Origin: Chloroflexota bacterium
Lineage (GTDB): Bacteria > Chloroflexota > Anaerolineae > Anaerolineales > Anaerolineaceae
Length of the DNA stretch: 64,000 nt
Reading direction: 5' to 3'
NCBI GenBank assembly: GCA_004347695.1
Contig: SLTK01000007.1
Location: 970,823 to 1,034,822 of the forward strand
Position 1 is the first letter of the stretch. Each line of letters begins with the position of its first letter. The position numbers and the translations under genes are program-made. Below the pieces are notes generated by a model. It did no database searches and was not told the DNA's origin. It saw nothing but the letters and a program-made list of their open reading frames with translations. Positions 25,249 to 33,673 of the stretch are shown here, in pieces.

Positions 25249-26768
25249 GCCAGGAATACCTGCTTGGAATCGATATTGGCACAACCGGAACAAAATTATT
25301 ATTGGTAGATACGGCCGGTGGTATCACTGCGGAAATTAACCTAACTTCCACCCTGCAATCCCCCCAAGCAAACTGGGCTGAGGAAGATCCGGGCGAATGG
25401 TGGGACAATATTTGCTCAGGAGTGCCAGAGATTTTAATAAAAGCCAGCGTCGATCCCTCGCACATCCTGGCGGTTGGTGTTAGTGGCATGGTGCCGGCTA
25501 CCATTTTAGTAGGTGGTGATGGGCGACCTCTTCGTCGCTCTATCCAGCAAAATGACGCGCGATCGATTATCGAAATAGACGAATTCAAAGCTCGGGTGGA
25601 TGAACAGGATGTTTTTCGCCGTACTGGGTCAGCGATAACTCAGCAAAGCATCGGGCCTAAACTGCTCTGGCTGGCAAAAAATGAACCAGATGTTTTTGCG
25701 CAGACTGTGTGGGTGATGGGATCGTACGACTACATCAATTATAGATTGACAGGTACACCCACACTGGAACAAAATTGGGCTCTTGAAAGTGGATTGTATG
25801 ATATTCATCACAAAGACTGGGACGATGACCTGCTGAAGCTAGCCGAGATTAGTCGTGAACAATTGCCAGCAGTCCATGCACCAAATGATGTAATTGGGCG
25901 TATAACATCAGAAACTGCGGCGTTGACTGGATTACTTGCCGGAACCCCCGTTGTAGCGGGCAGTGCGGACCATGTCTCATCAGCTTTTTCGGTCGGTTTG
26001 AAACAAAATGGCGATTTACTCATCAAACTGGGGGGAGCCGGGGATGTTCTTTATTCGCTCGACCGGTTGGAAATAAACGAATGTCTGTTTCTGGATTACC
26101 ATGTTATTCCAGGTTTGTACCTGATTAATGGCTGCATGGCGTCCAGTGGCTCGATCATTAAGTGGTACCGTGATAAATTTGGCGCTGGTTTGGATTACCC
26201 CGAACTGGATGCCGAAGCCTGGAATATTCCGGCTGGCTCAGACGGATTAATTCTGCTTCCATATTTTATCGGCGAGAAAACACCTATATTTGATCCCATC
26301 GCACGCGGCGTGTTCTTCGGATTGACCCTGCAACATACCCGTGCTCATTTGTACCATGCAATTTTGGAGGGAATTTCTTTTGGCTTCTATCACCATATTC
26401 AGGTGTTGAAAAAAGCCGGATTTGATATTAAACGGGTACGGGTGGCCAACGGAGGTGCACGCAGTAAGCTTTGGCGGCAAGTGACGTCTGATGTGATCGG
26501 ACTGCCATTGGAAGAGGTCGCCAATCACCCAGGCTCATCACTAGGGGCTGCCTTCGTTGCAGGGATGGGTGTTGGTGCATTCACTGAATGGAGTGAGATC
26601 GAAAAATTTATCCACCTTAAACAGCCGACTTACCCCGACCAAACCCGGCACGAGAAATACAAAACTTTGTACAGGCTCTATCGTGATTTGTACGAAACCA
26701 ACCGTACAAATTTTGCGACCCTGGCCCAGATCGAAGGCCTTACCGGTAAATCTCAGCCATATCCATAG
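25245..26768 (+). CDS. FGGY-family carbohydrate kinase
   Basis: 507-residue kinase. The N-terminal ATPase fold begins LLGIDIGTTGTKLLLVD; GVSGMVPATILVGGDGRPLRRSIQQNDAR resembles xylulokinase-type substrate loops. The second domain has VVAGSADHVSSAFSVGL, LIKLGGAGDVL and VANGGARSKLWRQVTSDVIG with PGSSLGAAFVAG (the family C-terminal signature). Expected reaction: ATP-dependent phosphorylation of a sugar or polyol entering through the adjacent ABC importer. The substrate cannot be fixed by eye. Start ATG 25245 overlaps the btpA-like stop by 4 nt. Confidence 0.9.
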   Translation: MSQEYLLGIDIGTTGTKLLLVDTAGGITAEINLTSTLQSPQANWAEEDPGEWWDNICSGVPEILIKASVDPSHILAVGVSGMVPATILVGGDGRPLRRSIQQNDARSIIEIDEFKARVDEQDVFRRTGSAITQQSIGPKLLWLAKNEPDVFAQTVWVMGSYDYINYRLTGTPTLEQNWALESGLYDIHHKDWDDDLLKLAEISREQLPAVHAPNDVIGRITSETAALTGLLAGTPVVAGSADHVSSAFSVGLKQNGDLLIKLGGAGDVLYSLDRLEINECLFLDYHVIPGLYLINGCMASSGSIIKWYRDKFGAGLDYPELDAEAWNIPAGSDGLILLPYFIGEKTPIFDPIARGVFFGLTLQHTRAHLYHAILEGISFGFYHHIQVLKKAGFDIKRVRVANGGARSKLWRQVTSDVIGLPLEEVANHPGSSLGAAFVAGMGVGAFTEWSEIEKFIHLKQPTYPDQTRHEKYKTLYRLYRDLYETNRTNFATLAQIEGLTGKSQPYP

Positions 26769-26777
26769 GAACAACTT

Positions 26778-27605
26778 ATGCTGGCTAAATTCAGACGCAA
26801 TTACGGAATAACGATTTCGCATATCATCTTAATAATATCGTCGCTTGCAATTCTTTTGCCGATTCTGTGGGTAATTCGTACATCGTTGGCAAACAGGTTG
26901 ATTGCTTACAAAATTCCCCCGGTGTGGTTTTTCAAGCCAACTTTGGACAATTACCTGACAATTTTCGCCAAATATCCGTTTCAAGAGTACTTCGTCAACA
27001 GTCTTGTGATTTCTGGGATAGCAAGCATCGTCGCACTAATTATCGGATCGTTAGCGGCTTACTCAATCGCCCGCTTCAAAACAGGCGATCCATGGTTGCG
27101 CTTGAGCATGCTCAGCACACAAATGTTGCCCCCTATCGCGCTCGTTATCCCAATTTTCCTTCTTATGCGTGTCATTCAAATGTGGGATACCTTACCGGGA
27201 TTAGTACTGGCATATTTATCCTTTAACTTGCCATACACAGTATGGATTTTGATCGGTTTTTTTCAAAGCATTCCGGTAGAAATTGAAGAAGCTGCTATGA
27301 TTGATGGCTGTTCAAGGTTACAGGCGCTTCTTAGAGTCATTTTTCCTGTGGCACTCCCCGGACTTTTATCTGCCGGTGTATTTAATTTCATTCTCAATTG
27401 GAATGAGTTTTTATTCGCGCTTATCCTGACCGGGCGAAACACTCGCACACTGCCGGTAGCAATTGCCAGTCTGTGGACTCAACAAGGTGTCAACATTGGG
27501 GCAGTCTCGGCTGCCACAGTGGTCACGATATTACCTGTGGTCATCCTCACATATGTTATCCAGAAATCACTAGTCCGAAATTTAACCTTCGGTTCAGTGA
27601 AATAA
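26778..27605 (+). CDS. Carbohydrate ABC importer permease, MalG type
   Basis: 275-residue inner-membrane permease with six helices. The N-terminal helix ISHIILIISSLAILLPILWVI, the SLVISGIASIVALIIGSLAAYSIAR segment and the EAA loop EEAAMIDGCSRLQALLRVIFPVALPGL mark it as the MalG-type subunit. It forms the channel with the permease at 29084. Placing this subunit before the binding protein and the MalF-type subunit after is unusual; most operons read binding protein, MalF, MalG. It begins 9 bp after the kinase. Confidence 0.92.
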   Translation: MLAKFRRNYGITISHIILIISSLAILLPILWVIRTSLANRLIAYKIPPVWFFKPTLDNYLTIFAKYPFQEYFVNSLVISGIASIVALIIGSLAAYSIARFKTGDPWLRLSMLSTQMLPPIALVIPIFLLMRVIQMWDTLPGLVLAYLSFNLPYTVWILIGFFQSIPVEIEEAAMIDGCSRLQALLRVIFPVALPGLLSAGVFNFILNWNEFLFALILTGRNTRTLPVAIASLWTQQGVNIGAVSAATVVTILPVVILTYVIQKSLVRNLTFGSVK

Positions 27606-27682
27606 TTTCCAAGGAGGTGTTTATAAAGTGATTGTGTCCCGTATCCATATTATTCGTCGGCTCACCAATTAGGAGGAGAATA

Positions 27683-29011
27683 ATGACAAAAAGGGTAATC
27701 ACAATTTTTGGTCTTTTGCTCATCGTCAGCATGCTGCTAACGGCCTGTGCGAAAACCGAACAGCCCGCGGCTGACGGCGCAAAAGAATTCGATGGCGTAA
27801 CCATTAACGTGATGATGGAAGGCGTGCCTGACACGGAATATGTCCAGGCATTGCTTGACAAGTTTGAAGAAGAAACTGGCGCTACGGTTAACATCGAGGT
27901 TTTGAATTATGCCCTGATGCATGAAAAGTTGGTCCCACAACTCACCGCAGCTAAAGGTACCGGGTCATATGATCTGATTGTGGTGGACAACTACTGGGTG
28001 GCTGAATTTAACCGCGCTGGCTGGTTGATGGCACTGGACGAAAAAATCGCAGCGAGTGACAAAGTCAATACAGATGTATACCTTCCCTCAATGATGGAGA
28101 TGGTCGGCAAGTACGAAGGCAAGATTTACATGCTGCCTTTCTACAATTACGCTATGGCTTTGGTTTATCGTGACGATATCTTCTCGGATCCTGCCATTCA
28201 AGCTGAGTATAAAGCCAGGTTCGGCAAGGATTTAGCCCTTCCAACCACGATCCCGGAATATGTTGAACTGGCGGAGTTTATGACCCGTGACACCAATGGT
28301 GACGGTGAAGTGGATGTCTTTGGTGCTTCCATGCAAGGCCTGCGCCCAGACCCAACGGCTATGGAGTTTCTAAACTATCTCTATAGTATGGGAGGTCAAC
28401 TTTATGATACTGACGGAAACGTCGTGCTTACCCAGGATGTTGGTGTACAGGCGCTGAATTATTACGTCCAAAACATGAAGACCGCCGCTCCTCCGGGTGC
28501 TCCGTCTTATGGTTTTGATGAAGCTTTTGCCACAGTTGCTCAGGGCAAAGCGTTTAGCTACATCACCTACAACTGGATGGTACCAGTGCTGGATAATCCA
28601 GAGCAATCCCAGGTAGTCGGAAAAATGAAAGTAACCGCAGTCCCTGGTGGTGTTGGTCTCTTGGGCGGGTGGGGTTGGGCAATCCCCAATTCTTCTGCCA
28701 ATCCGAATGCAGCTTGGGCTTTCATTGAATGGGTCGAATCGTTCGAAATCGCTAAGGAACGCGCCCTCATGGGTGGTGCTCCCACTCGCACAGATGTATT
28801 CCGGGACGCTGACGTTCTGGCGAAATACCCCCACTACAAGGACGTTGAGAAGATTGTTGGCGATTCCATCATGTTTCCCATGCAATCCCGAGCACCTCAG
28901 ATTGTAGAGGTTTTAGGTCGGGTTATCTCCGAGACCATTGCAGGTAGCATGACTGCTGACGCCGCAATACAGGAATTGATTGCAGAGAGCAACAATCTGG
29001 CAGACAAGTAA
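27683..29011 (+). CDS. Extracellular solute-binding lipoprotein (family 1)
   Basis: 442-residue binding protein of the carbohydrate importer. Signal peptide with lipobox LLTAC (Cys about 22), then the family 1 fold: DGVTINVMMEGVPDTEYVQALLDKFEEETG, YDLIVVDNYWVAEFNRAGWL, and KIYMLPFYNYAMALVYRDDIF. The ATG at 27683 follows AGGAGGAG. An upstream in-frame start would precede the Shine-Dalgarno. The ligand is unknown. A strong hairpin downstream of the gene (29026-29059) could stabilise this part of the mRNA and raise its level over the permeases. Confidence 0.93.
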   Translation: MTKRVITIFGLLLIVSMLLTACAKTEQPAADGAKEFDGVTINVMMEGVPDTEYVQALLDKFEEETGATVNIEVLNYALMHEKLVPQLTAAKGTGSYDLIVVDNYWVAEFNRAGWLMALDEKIAASDKVNTDVYLPSMMEMVGKYEGKIYMLPFYNYAMALVYRDDIFSDPAIQAEYKARFGKDLALPTTIPEYVELAEFMTRDTNGDGEVDVFGASMQGLRPDPTAMEFLNYLYSMGGQLYDTDGNVVLTQDVGVQALNYYVQNMKTAAPPGAPSYGFDEAFATVAQGKAFSYITYNWMVPVLDNPEQSQVVGKMKVTAVPGGVGLLGGWGWAIPNSSANPNAAWAFIEWVESFEIAKERALMGGAPTRTDVFRDADVLAKYPHYKDVEKIVGDSIMFPMQSRAPQIVEVLGRVISETIAGSMTADAAIQELIAESNNLADK

Positions 29012-29025
29012 CCAGCCCTTTTTTG

Positions 29026-29059
29026 GTGGTTCCCCGCTCTTTACTGGGTGGGGAACCAC
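29026..29059 (+). promoter_or_regulatory. Intercistronic hairpin after the binding-protein gene
   Basis: Perfect 10-bp stem GTGGTTCCCC/GGGGAACCAC (29026-29035 with 29050-29059), 14-nt loop, no T-run. In other importer operons such hairpins protect the binding-protein mRNA or lower read-through into the permease genes. Confidence 0.6.
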
Positions 29060-29083
29060 ACCTACCTGTGTTTAATATAAATC

Positions 29084-29980
29084 ATGGTAAAAACACCCTT
29101 ATTTAAAAGCCTTCCATCGCGAGATCGAACCGCAGCTAAAAAGCTAGTTGCGCCTGCGGTTATTGGTATTTGGATTGTCATTTTATTCCCGCTGTTGTAT
29201 GCGCTTTACGTCAGCTTCCATGATTGGATCCTAAGCCAGGGAAAAATAGGCGAGGTCAATTTTTCTAATTACATCACAGTTCTAAAAGATCCACTGCTGC
29301 TAAATGCCGCTAAAAATACCATTCTCCTGACTGTGAGTGTTGTGGTATTGGAAATCGCAATTGGTTTCGGTTTGGCATTACTGCTCAACAACAAACGAAT
29401 TCGACTGCGCAATTTATATTTATTTATTCTTCTTGTTCCGATGTTAATGCCACCAATTACCGTTGGCCTCATCTGGCGACTGCTGCTCCATCCCGATTTG
29501 GGGATTATTAATTACATGCTGAGTCTGGTTGGGTTGCCGCAGCCCATCTGGCTAGCCGACCCTGTCTTGGCGATGATCACAATCATCATTGTGGATGTGT
29601 GGCACGAGACATCATTTATAATCCTCGTATTATTGGCTGGATTAACCAGCTTACCCGATGAAATGTATGAAGCTGCCATGATCGATGGGGCTAGTGCTTG
29701 GCAAAAATTTAAGTTTGTTACCCTGCCCCTCATGGCCCCGACGATTCTCGTGGCAACGATTATCCGCATGATTGCTGCCCTTAAGACGTATGACTTGGTG
29801 TATATACTCACAAGGGGAGGGCCAGGTATTTCAACCGAAACGATCAGCTATTACATCTACAAAGTGTTTTTTGTCTTCCTCGATATGGGTAAAAGTTCAG
29901 CGATGGCCTTCATTTTGCTTGCGATCATCATCTTGATGACACTGATCTTGATGCGAGTAATGCGCACGGCCGAACAATAA
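29084..29980 (+). CDS. Carbohydrate ABC importer permease, MalF type
   Basis: 298-residue permease with six helices. APAVIGIWIVILFPLLYALYVSFHDW at the start, the EAA loop MYEAAMIDGASAWQKFKFVTLPLMAPT in the middle and the C-terminal GGPGISTETISYYIYKVFFVFLDMGKSSAMAF identify the MalF/UgpA type. Partner of the permease at 26778. No ABC ATPase gene occurs anywhere in the locus, so the pair must use an ATPase encoded elsewhere, as known for shared MsmX-type ATPases. Confidence 0.92.
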   Translation: MVKTPLFKSLPSRDRTAAKKLVAPAVIGIWIVILFPLLYALYVSFHDWILSQGKIGEVNFSNYITVLKDPLLLNAAKNTILLTVSVVVLEIAIGFGLALLLNNKRIRLRNLYLFILLVPMLMPPITVGLIWRLLLHPDLGIINYMLSLVGLPQPIWLADPVLAMITIIIVDVWHETSFIILVLLAGLTSLPDEMYEAAMIDGASAWQKFKFVTLPLMAPTILVATIIRMIAALKTYDLVYILTRGGPGISTETISYYIYKVFFVFLDMGKSSAMAFILLAIIILMTLILMRVMRTAEQ

Positions 29981-30003
29981 CATTAAGAATAGGATTATTG
30001 GAT

Positions 30004-30810
30004 ATGGCATCGACTTTGTCTGGTAAAATTTTTGTCGTTACTGGCGCTGGCTCAGGAATAGGACGTGCGATAAGCTTGGCATTGGCAAAAAACGGCGCAA
30101 CGGTTGTGGCATCGGATTTAAATTTTATTCTTGCAAAAAAAACCGCCACTGACATTCAGGCTTCAGGTGGGACATCGGATGCGCATGCATTGGATGTGAC
30201 CAAGGCCGATCAAAGTACTGCACTAGCGAAAACAGTCTCACAGGATTATGGGCGGCTGGACGGCTGGGTTAACAATGCTGGCGTCAGTAGCATGAACCGC
30301 CTGGTTGACCTAACTGAAGGCGATTGGGATTTCAATATGAACGTTAATGCCAAGGGCGCGTTTTTTGGCACCCAGGCCGCTGCCCGTGTGATGGTTAACC
30401 AACCCCTTGATCCGATTTCCGGACTACGCGGGAAAATTATCAATATCGCATCTATGGCTGCTAAGCGTGGTAATGCACCTTTCCTGGCGCATTATGTCGC
30501 CTCTAAATTTGCTGTTGTTGGGCTTACCCAAGCCGCTGCTGGTGAATTGGCGCAACAGCGAATCACGGTGAATTCCGTTTGTCCCGGTTATGTGGCTACA
30601 GGTATGCAGGAACGTGAACTTACTTGGGAAGCCAACCTGCGCGGTATTACTGTTGAGGAGGTCAAACAGCTGTACATCACAGATACACCGCTTGGCCGGA
30701 TTGAGACGGCCGAAGATGTGGCTTCCATCGTAATTTTTCTAGCCTCCCCCCTCTCCGACTTTATTACTGGGGAGGCTATCAACGTTAATGGTGGCTCATT
30801 TATGGATTAA
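30004..30810 (+). CDS. Short-chain dehydrogenase/reductase
   Basis: 268-residue classical SDR. Cofactor loop TGAGSGIGRAISLA (residues about 12-25), ASDLNF suggesting an acidic residue after beta-2 and hence NAD preference, NNAGVSSM, the active-site Ser in INIASMAAKRG and YVASK (Tyr, Lys). C-terminal GEAINVNGGSFMD is standard. In this locus it would oxidise or reduce a sugar or polyol. The ATG at 30004 is preferred over a TTG at 29998. It begins 23 bp after the permease. Confidence 0.92.
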   Translation: MASTLSGKIFVVTGAGSGIGRAISLALAKNGATVVASDLNFILAKKTATDIQASGGTSDAHALDVTKADQSTALAKTVSQDYGRLDGWVNNAGVSSMNRLVDLTEGDWDFNMNVNAKGAFFGTQAAARVMVNQPLDPISGLRGKIINIASMAAKRGNAPFLAHYVASKFAVVGLTQAAAGELAQQRITVNSVCPGYVATGMQERELTWEANLRGITVEEVKQLYITDTPLGRIETAEDVASIVIFLASPLSDFITGEAINVNGGSFMD

Positions 30811-30815
30811 GAGTC

Positions 30816-31607
30816 ATGCAGAAAAAAGCACAGGCAGCCGTCCAGGCGGCTTATAAGGCAGGGGATTTACTGCGCAATCGATTTCGCTCGAACTTCAAAA
30901 TTCGAGAGAAAGCACCAGCCAACTTGGTAACTGAATTGGATATACAAGCAGAAAAAATAATCCTGGATATTTTATGTTTGGAATATCCAGGTATCCCGGC
31001 ATTGACCGAAGAAGGGCTCGCAATCAGTAATGAGAGCCCCAAGGAGCGATGGATCATCGACCCATTGGACGGCACAACCAACTATGCACACGGCTATCCC
31101 TGCTTTGCAGTATCGATTGCCTTAGAGCATTATGGGCAGATCAAGGTGGGCGTCGTTTATGACCCCATGATGGATCAAATGTATACAGCCATCCAAGGGC
31201 AAGGCGCTTTTGTCAACGGAGAACCCATTCGCGTATCACATACTCGCACCTTGAGCAAGTCACTTATTGGCTCGGGTTTTCCGTACTATGCCTGGACCAA
31301 CACGAACAACAATTCATCTGAATGGGCAGCATTGATAAAAAGGGTTGTATCGCTGCGCTGCGACGGGTCCGCCGCCCTGGATCTTTGTCGGGTGGCCTCC
31401 GGCAGCCTGGATGGTTTCTGGGAACTTGACTTGGAGGCTTGGGATATGGCGGCGGGCGCGTTGATCGTACTTGAGGCCGGCGGGCTGGTGACCCGGGTGG
31501 AAGGTAGCCCCTTTACCCCTTTTCAGCGAAGTTTGTTAGCCACCAATGGCAGCATCCACGCGGAACTGCTCGATGTATTAATGGCAAGCTTTTCTGATGA
31601 CCATTGA
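30816..31607 (+). CDS. Inositol-monophosphatase-family phosphatase
   Basis: 263-residue Mg-dependent phosphatase. Metal ligands appear in order: ALTEEG, WIIDPLDGTTNYAHGYP (the DPxDGT motif), and LEAWDMAAGALIVLEAGG (WDxAAG motif). Family members hydrolyse inositol phosphate, histidinol phosphate or other sugar phosphates. Its place at the end of the operon, 5 bp after the SDR, suggests it dephosphorylates an intermediate of the pathway, an unusual partner for a kinase-led catabolic operon. Substrate unknown. Confidence 0.9.
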   Translation: MQKKAQAAVQAAYKAGDLLRNRFRSNFKIREKAPANLVTELDIQAEKIILDILCLEYPGIPALTEEGLAISNESPKERWIIDPLDGTTNYAHGYPCFAVSIALEHYGQIKVGVVYDPMMDQMYTAIQGQGAFVNGEPIRVSHTRTLSKSLIGSGFPYYAWTNTNNNSSEWAALIKRVVSLRCDGSAALDLCRVASGSLDGFWELDLEAWDMAAGALIVLEAGGLVTRVEGSPFTPFQRSLLATNGSIHAELLDVLMASFSDDH

Positions 31608-32288
31608 TTATTGTTAAGGTCGATACTCCAGAATAATCTGAACAAATCTCTTCTCGCGAGCCGCCTTTTCATGGATGCACCACCGATTAATTGAGGTGCA
31701 GAGTGGTGCAAAACAGTTGGAATTCATGTATTTACTGGATTCTTTGGACACTATAGCCGCCACATATGGAAGGTGTGGACGTTTTGCCCCCACACATACG
31801 GTTAATAGAACATTTGTGGAGCTTCAGGGTTCGAATCCCAAAGGTAGGGATGCCCCTGATGCTTTCCAAAAAATGCCGCTTGTGCCAGAACTGCATCGCT
31901 GTTTGCCGGCAGAGCGCCTTGAATCGGTCGTTTAGATTCAACCTGGGCGGTAAGGGCTGCTGGCGAACGCTTTCAACTGAAGCTCAAGATTTTTAACGAT
32001 GGTTTGATACTTGAAATATGGGTAAATTTCCGATAAAATACAATGGCATAATTTGATCATATTTATAAACAATATCGTTTTTAGTTTTGTCCAATTCGAA
32101 GTTAACAAAACACCTGGCTGGACAACTTGAAGTCGGTTTTTAGCCTTCAAGGGTGGAAATTGTGGTCTGTCTGGTGGAAACATTTTTGGGTTGGTTTTCC
32201 GAGTTCCCCGCTTATTTTTTGGCCTTATTCGTACTCCTCCAGGCAGCATAGTTCTGTTTGTTTTCCTGGTTGGAAAACTGGAGTGGGG
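31608..32288. other. Long intergenic region with a tRNA-like fragment
   Basis: About 680 bp without a supported gene. A T-arm-like sequence lies at 31817-31839. The DNA from about 32000 is AT-rich. Short open frames here have no ribosome site and no recognisable content. A GTGGGG(6 nt) region precedes the response regulator at 32289. The region looks like the decayed edge of an island. Confidence 0.55.
31817..31839 (+). repeat. Candidate right attachment site (tRNA-Arg T-arm copy)
   Basis: Matches tRNA-Arg positions 23455-23477 in 22 of 23 bases, same orientation. The match stops within the T-stem, so the acceptor end of a displaced tRNA is not preserved. Confidence 0.55.
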
Positions 32289-33035
32289 ATGAAAACTGAA
32301 AGAATTAAATTAATGGTTGTAGATGACCACACGATTTTCCGCGAGGGATTGATCAGCCTGCTCAGGCAACAGCCCGATTTTGAGGTCGTTGGCGAGGCTG
32401 GGCTGGTAAAAGAGGCTATTGCAAAAGCCGCCAGCCTCCGGCCTGATTTAATCCTGATGGATATTGGGTTGCCGGATGGAAGCGGATTGGAAGCGACCCG
32501 GGAAATTGTCCGTTGCTTGCCCGATATCAGCATCGTCATCTTGACCATCTTGGAATCGGATGAACTGCTGTTCGATGCCTTTCATTGTGGCGCGCGTGGT
32601 TACCTGATAAAAAACACCTCGATTACAAAACTTCTGGCTTCGTTACGCGGCCTGCAGTCAGGTGAAGCCGCCCTTTCGCGGAAGCAAACCTCAAAAATCC
32701 TCGATGAGTTCTATCGCCTGGGAAAGACTCAAATCACAACGGATGAGCACCCTGACATACTTACCCATCGCGAAATGGAAGTATTAGAACAAATGGGAGC
32801 CGGTGCATCCAACCTGCAAATCGCCGAGAAATTGGTCATCAGTGAAAATACAGTTAAAAATCACGTGCACAACATTTTGCACAAGCTAAAATTGAAGAAC
32901 CGCTATGAAGCTGCGGAGTTTGCTCGCCGACATTTGCACATACTATCGAGTGTCGAAGCCATACTTCCTCAGTTGATGTTTTACACCCTACTCTTAAACA
33001 ATTTATTCTTAAATGAACCGTTGACAGTTTTCTAA
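32289..33035 (+). CDS. NarL/LuxR-type response regulator
   Basis: 248-residue regulator. Receiver domain (residues about 5-120): acidic pair in VVDDHTIFREGL, phosphoacceptor Asp in LILMDIGLPDGSG, Thr in ILTILE and Lys in GYLIKNTS. A LuxR-type HTH follows, LTHREMEVLEQMGAGASNL and ISENTVKNHVHNILHKL. A nonstandard hydrophobic tail of about 30 residues ends the protein. No histidine kinase is adjacent, so it is an orphan here. The ATG at 32289 begins the conserved domain; the frame open upstream to 32127 has no features. It may control the export operon that follows. Confidence 0.9.
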   Translation: MKTERIKLMVVDDHTIFREGLISLLRQQPDFEVVGEAGLVKEAIAKAASLRPDLILMDIGLPDGSGLEATREIVRCLPDISIVILTILESDELLFDAFHCGARGYLIKNTSITKLLASLRGLQSGEAALSRKQTSKILDEFYRLGKTQITTDEHPDILTHREMEVLEQMGAGASNLQIAEKLVISENTVKNHVHNILHKLKLKNRYEAAEFARRHLHILSSVEAILPQLMFYTLLLNNLFLNEPLTVF

Positions 33036-33064
33036 ATATTGGGCTGAACTAAAGTTGAACGAAC

Positions 33065-33096
33065 AAAGGCAGTTTTCTTTGGAAAGCTGCCTTTTT
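33065..33096 (+). terminator. Intrinsic terminator of the response regulator gene
   Basis: Stem AAAGGCAG/CTGCCTTT (33065-33072 with 33087-33094) with additional inner pairing, ending in a run of five T residues. Confidence 0.75.
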
Positions 33097-33252
33097 AGTT
33101 ACTTGAAATCTTTGAATAACTAGTTCTTTACGTGGATTCACCCGTTTCATATAGTCCTTTTCCCATTCTCCAGAACCATAAAAGGTGATAGCCTGCCAGC
33201 CCGGGATTGACTAAGATGGGGAAAGCCGTAATCGACCGATCAGGAGTTAGAG

Positions 33253-33603
33253 ATGCGCATCCTCATCGTTCAAAGCAGGTCCATCTTGGTAGCCGGATTA
33301 ATCAGCCTGCTGCATGAGGAAGAATGTTTCGATGTGGAGAGCACGATCTATAAAAATAAAAAGCATCTGCAAACTGAAATCAATCTTTATCAACCCGAGG
33401 TAGTCATCATTGATGCCTGTTTGAGTAAATCCAAAATTAGTACGATGCTAACCTTTTTGGAATCCCAACCTCAGATTCGTATTCTCGTTGTTAGCCTGAG
33501 GGAAAATCAGATCCAGATTTATGAAAAACAAAACCGGGAAGTTAATTACATCGACGATCTGATCAGGATAATACAGGGCGAAGCAGTCGTACAGCGGGAT
33601 TAA
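33253..33603 (+). CDS. Degenerate stand-alone receiver-like protein
   Basis: 116 residues with receiver-domain layout but missing key parts. It starts MRILIVQSRSILVAGLISLL, where a receiver would have an acidic pair after IV; here it is Gln-Ser. An Asp is kept at VVIIDACL, but the later Thr/Ser and Lys positions (VVSLREN and the end) do not match a phosphorelay. No DNA-binding domain. GGAGTTAGAG lies before the ATG. It sits between the response regulator and the first RND gene and might act as a phosphorylation-independent partner. Function unknown. Confidence 0.6.
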   Translation: MRILIVQSRSILVAGLISLLHEEECFDVESTIYKNKKHLQTEINLYQPEVVIIDACLSKSKISTMLTFLESQPQIRILVVSLRENQIQIYEKQNREVNYIDDLIRIIQGEAVVQRD

Positions 33604-33673
33604 GCATTCTATAGCTGCCATTAACCCGAAATCTGAGTTCGGGCAAGATCTGACCACTCCAGGAGGTGAACCT

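Noticed and set aside
31675-31996. Short open frames between the phosphatase and the response regulator
   Set aside because: No ribosome sites, overlapping on both strands, no recognisable protein features; one of them runs across the tRNA-like fragment.
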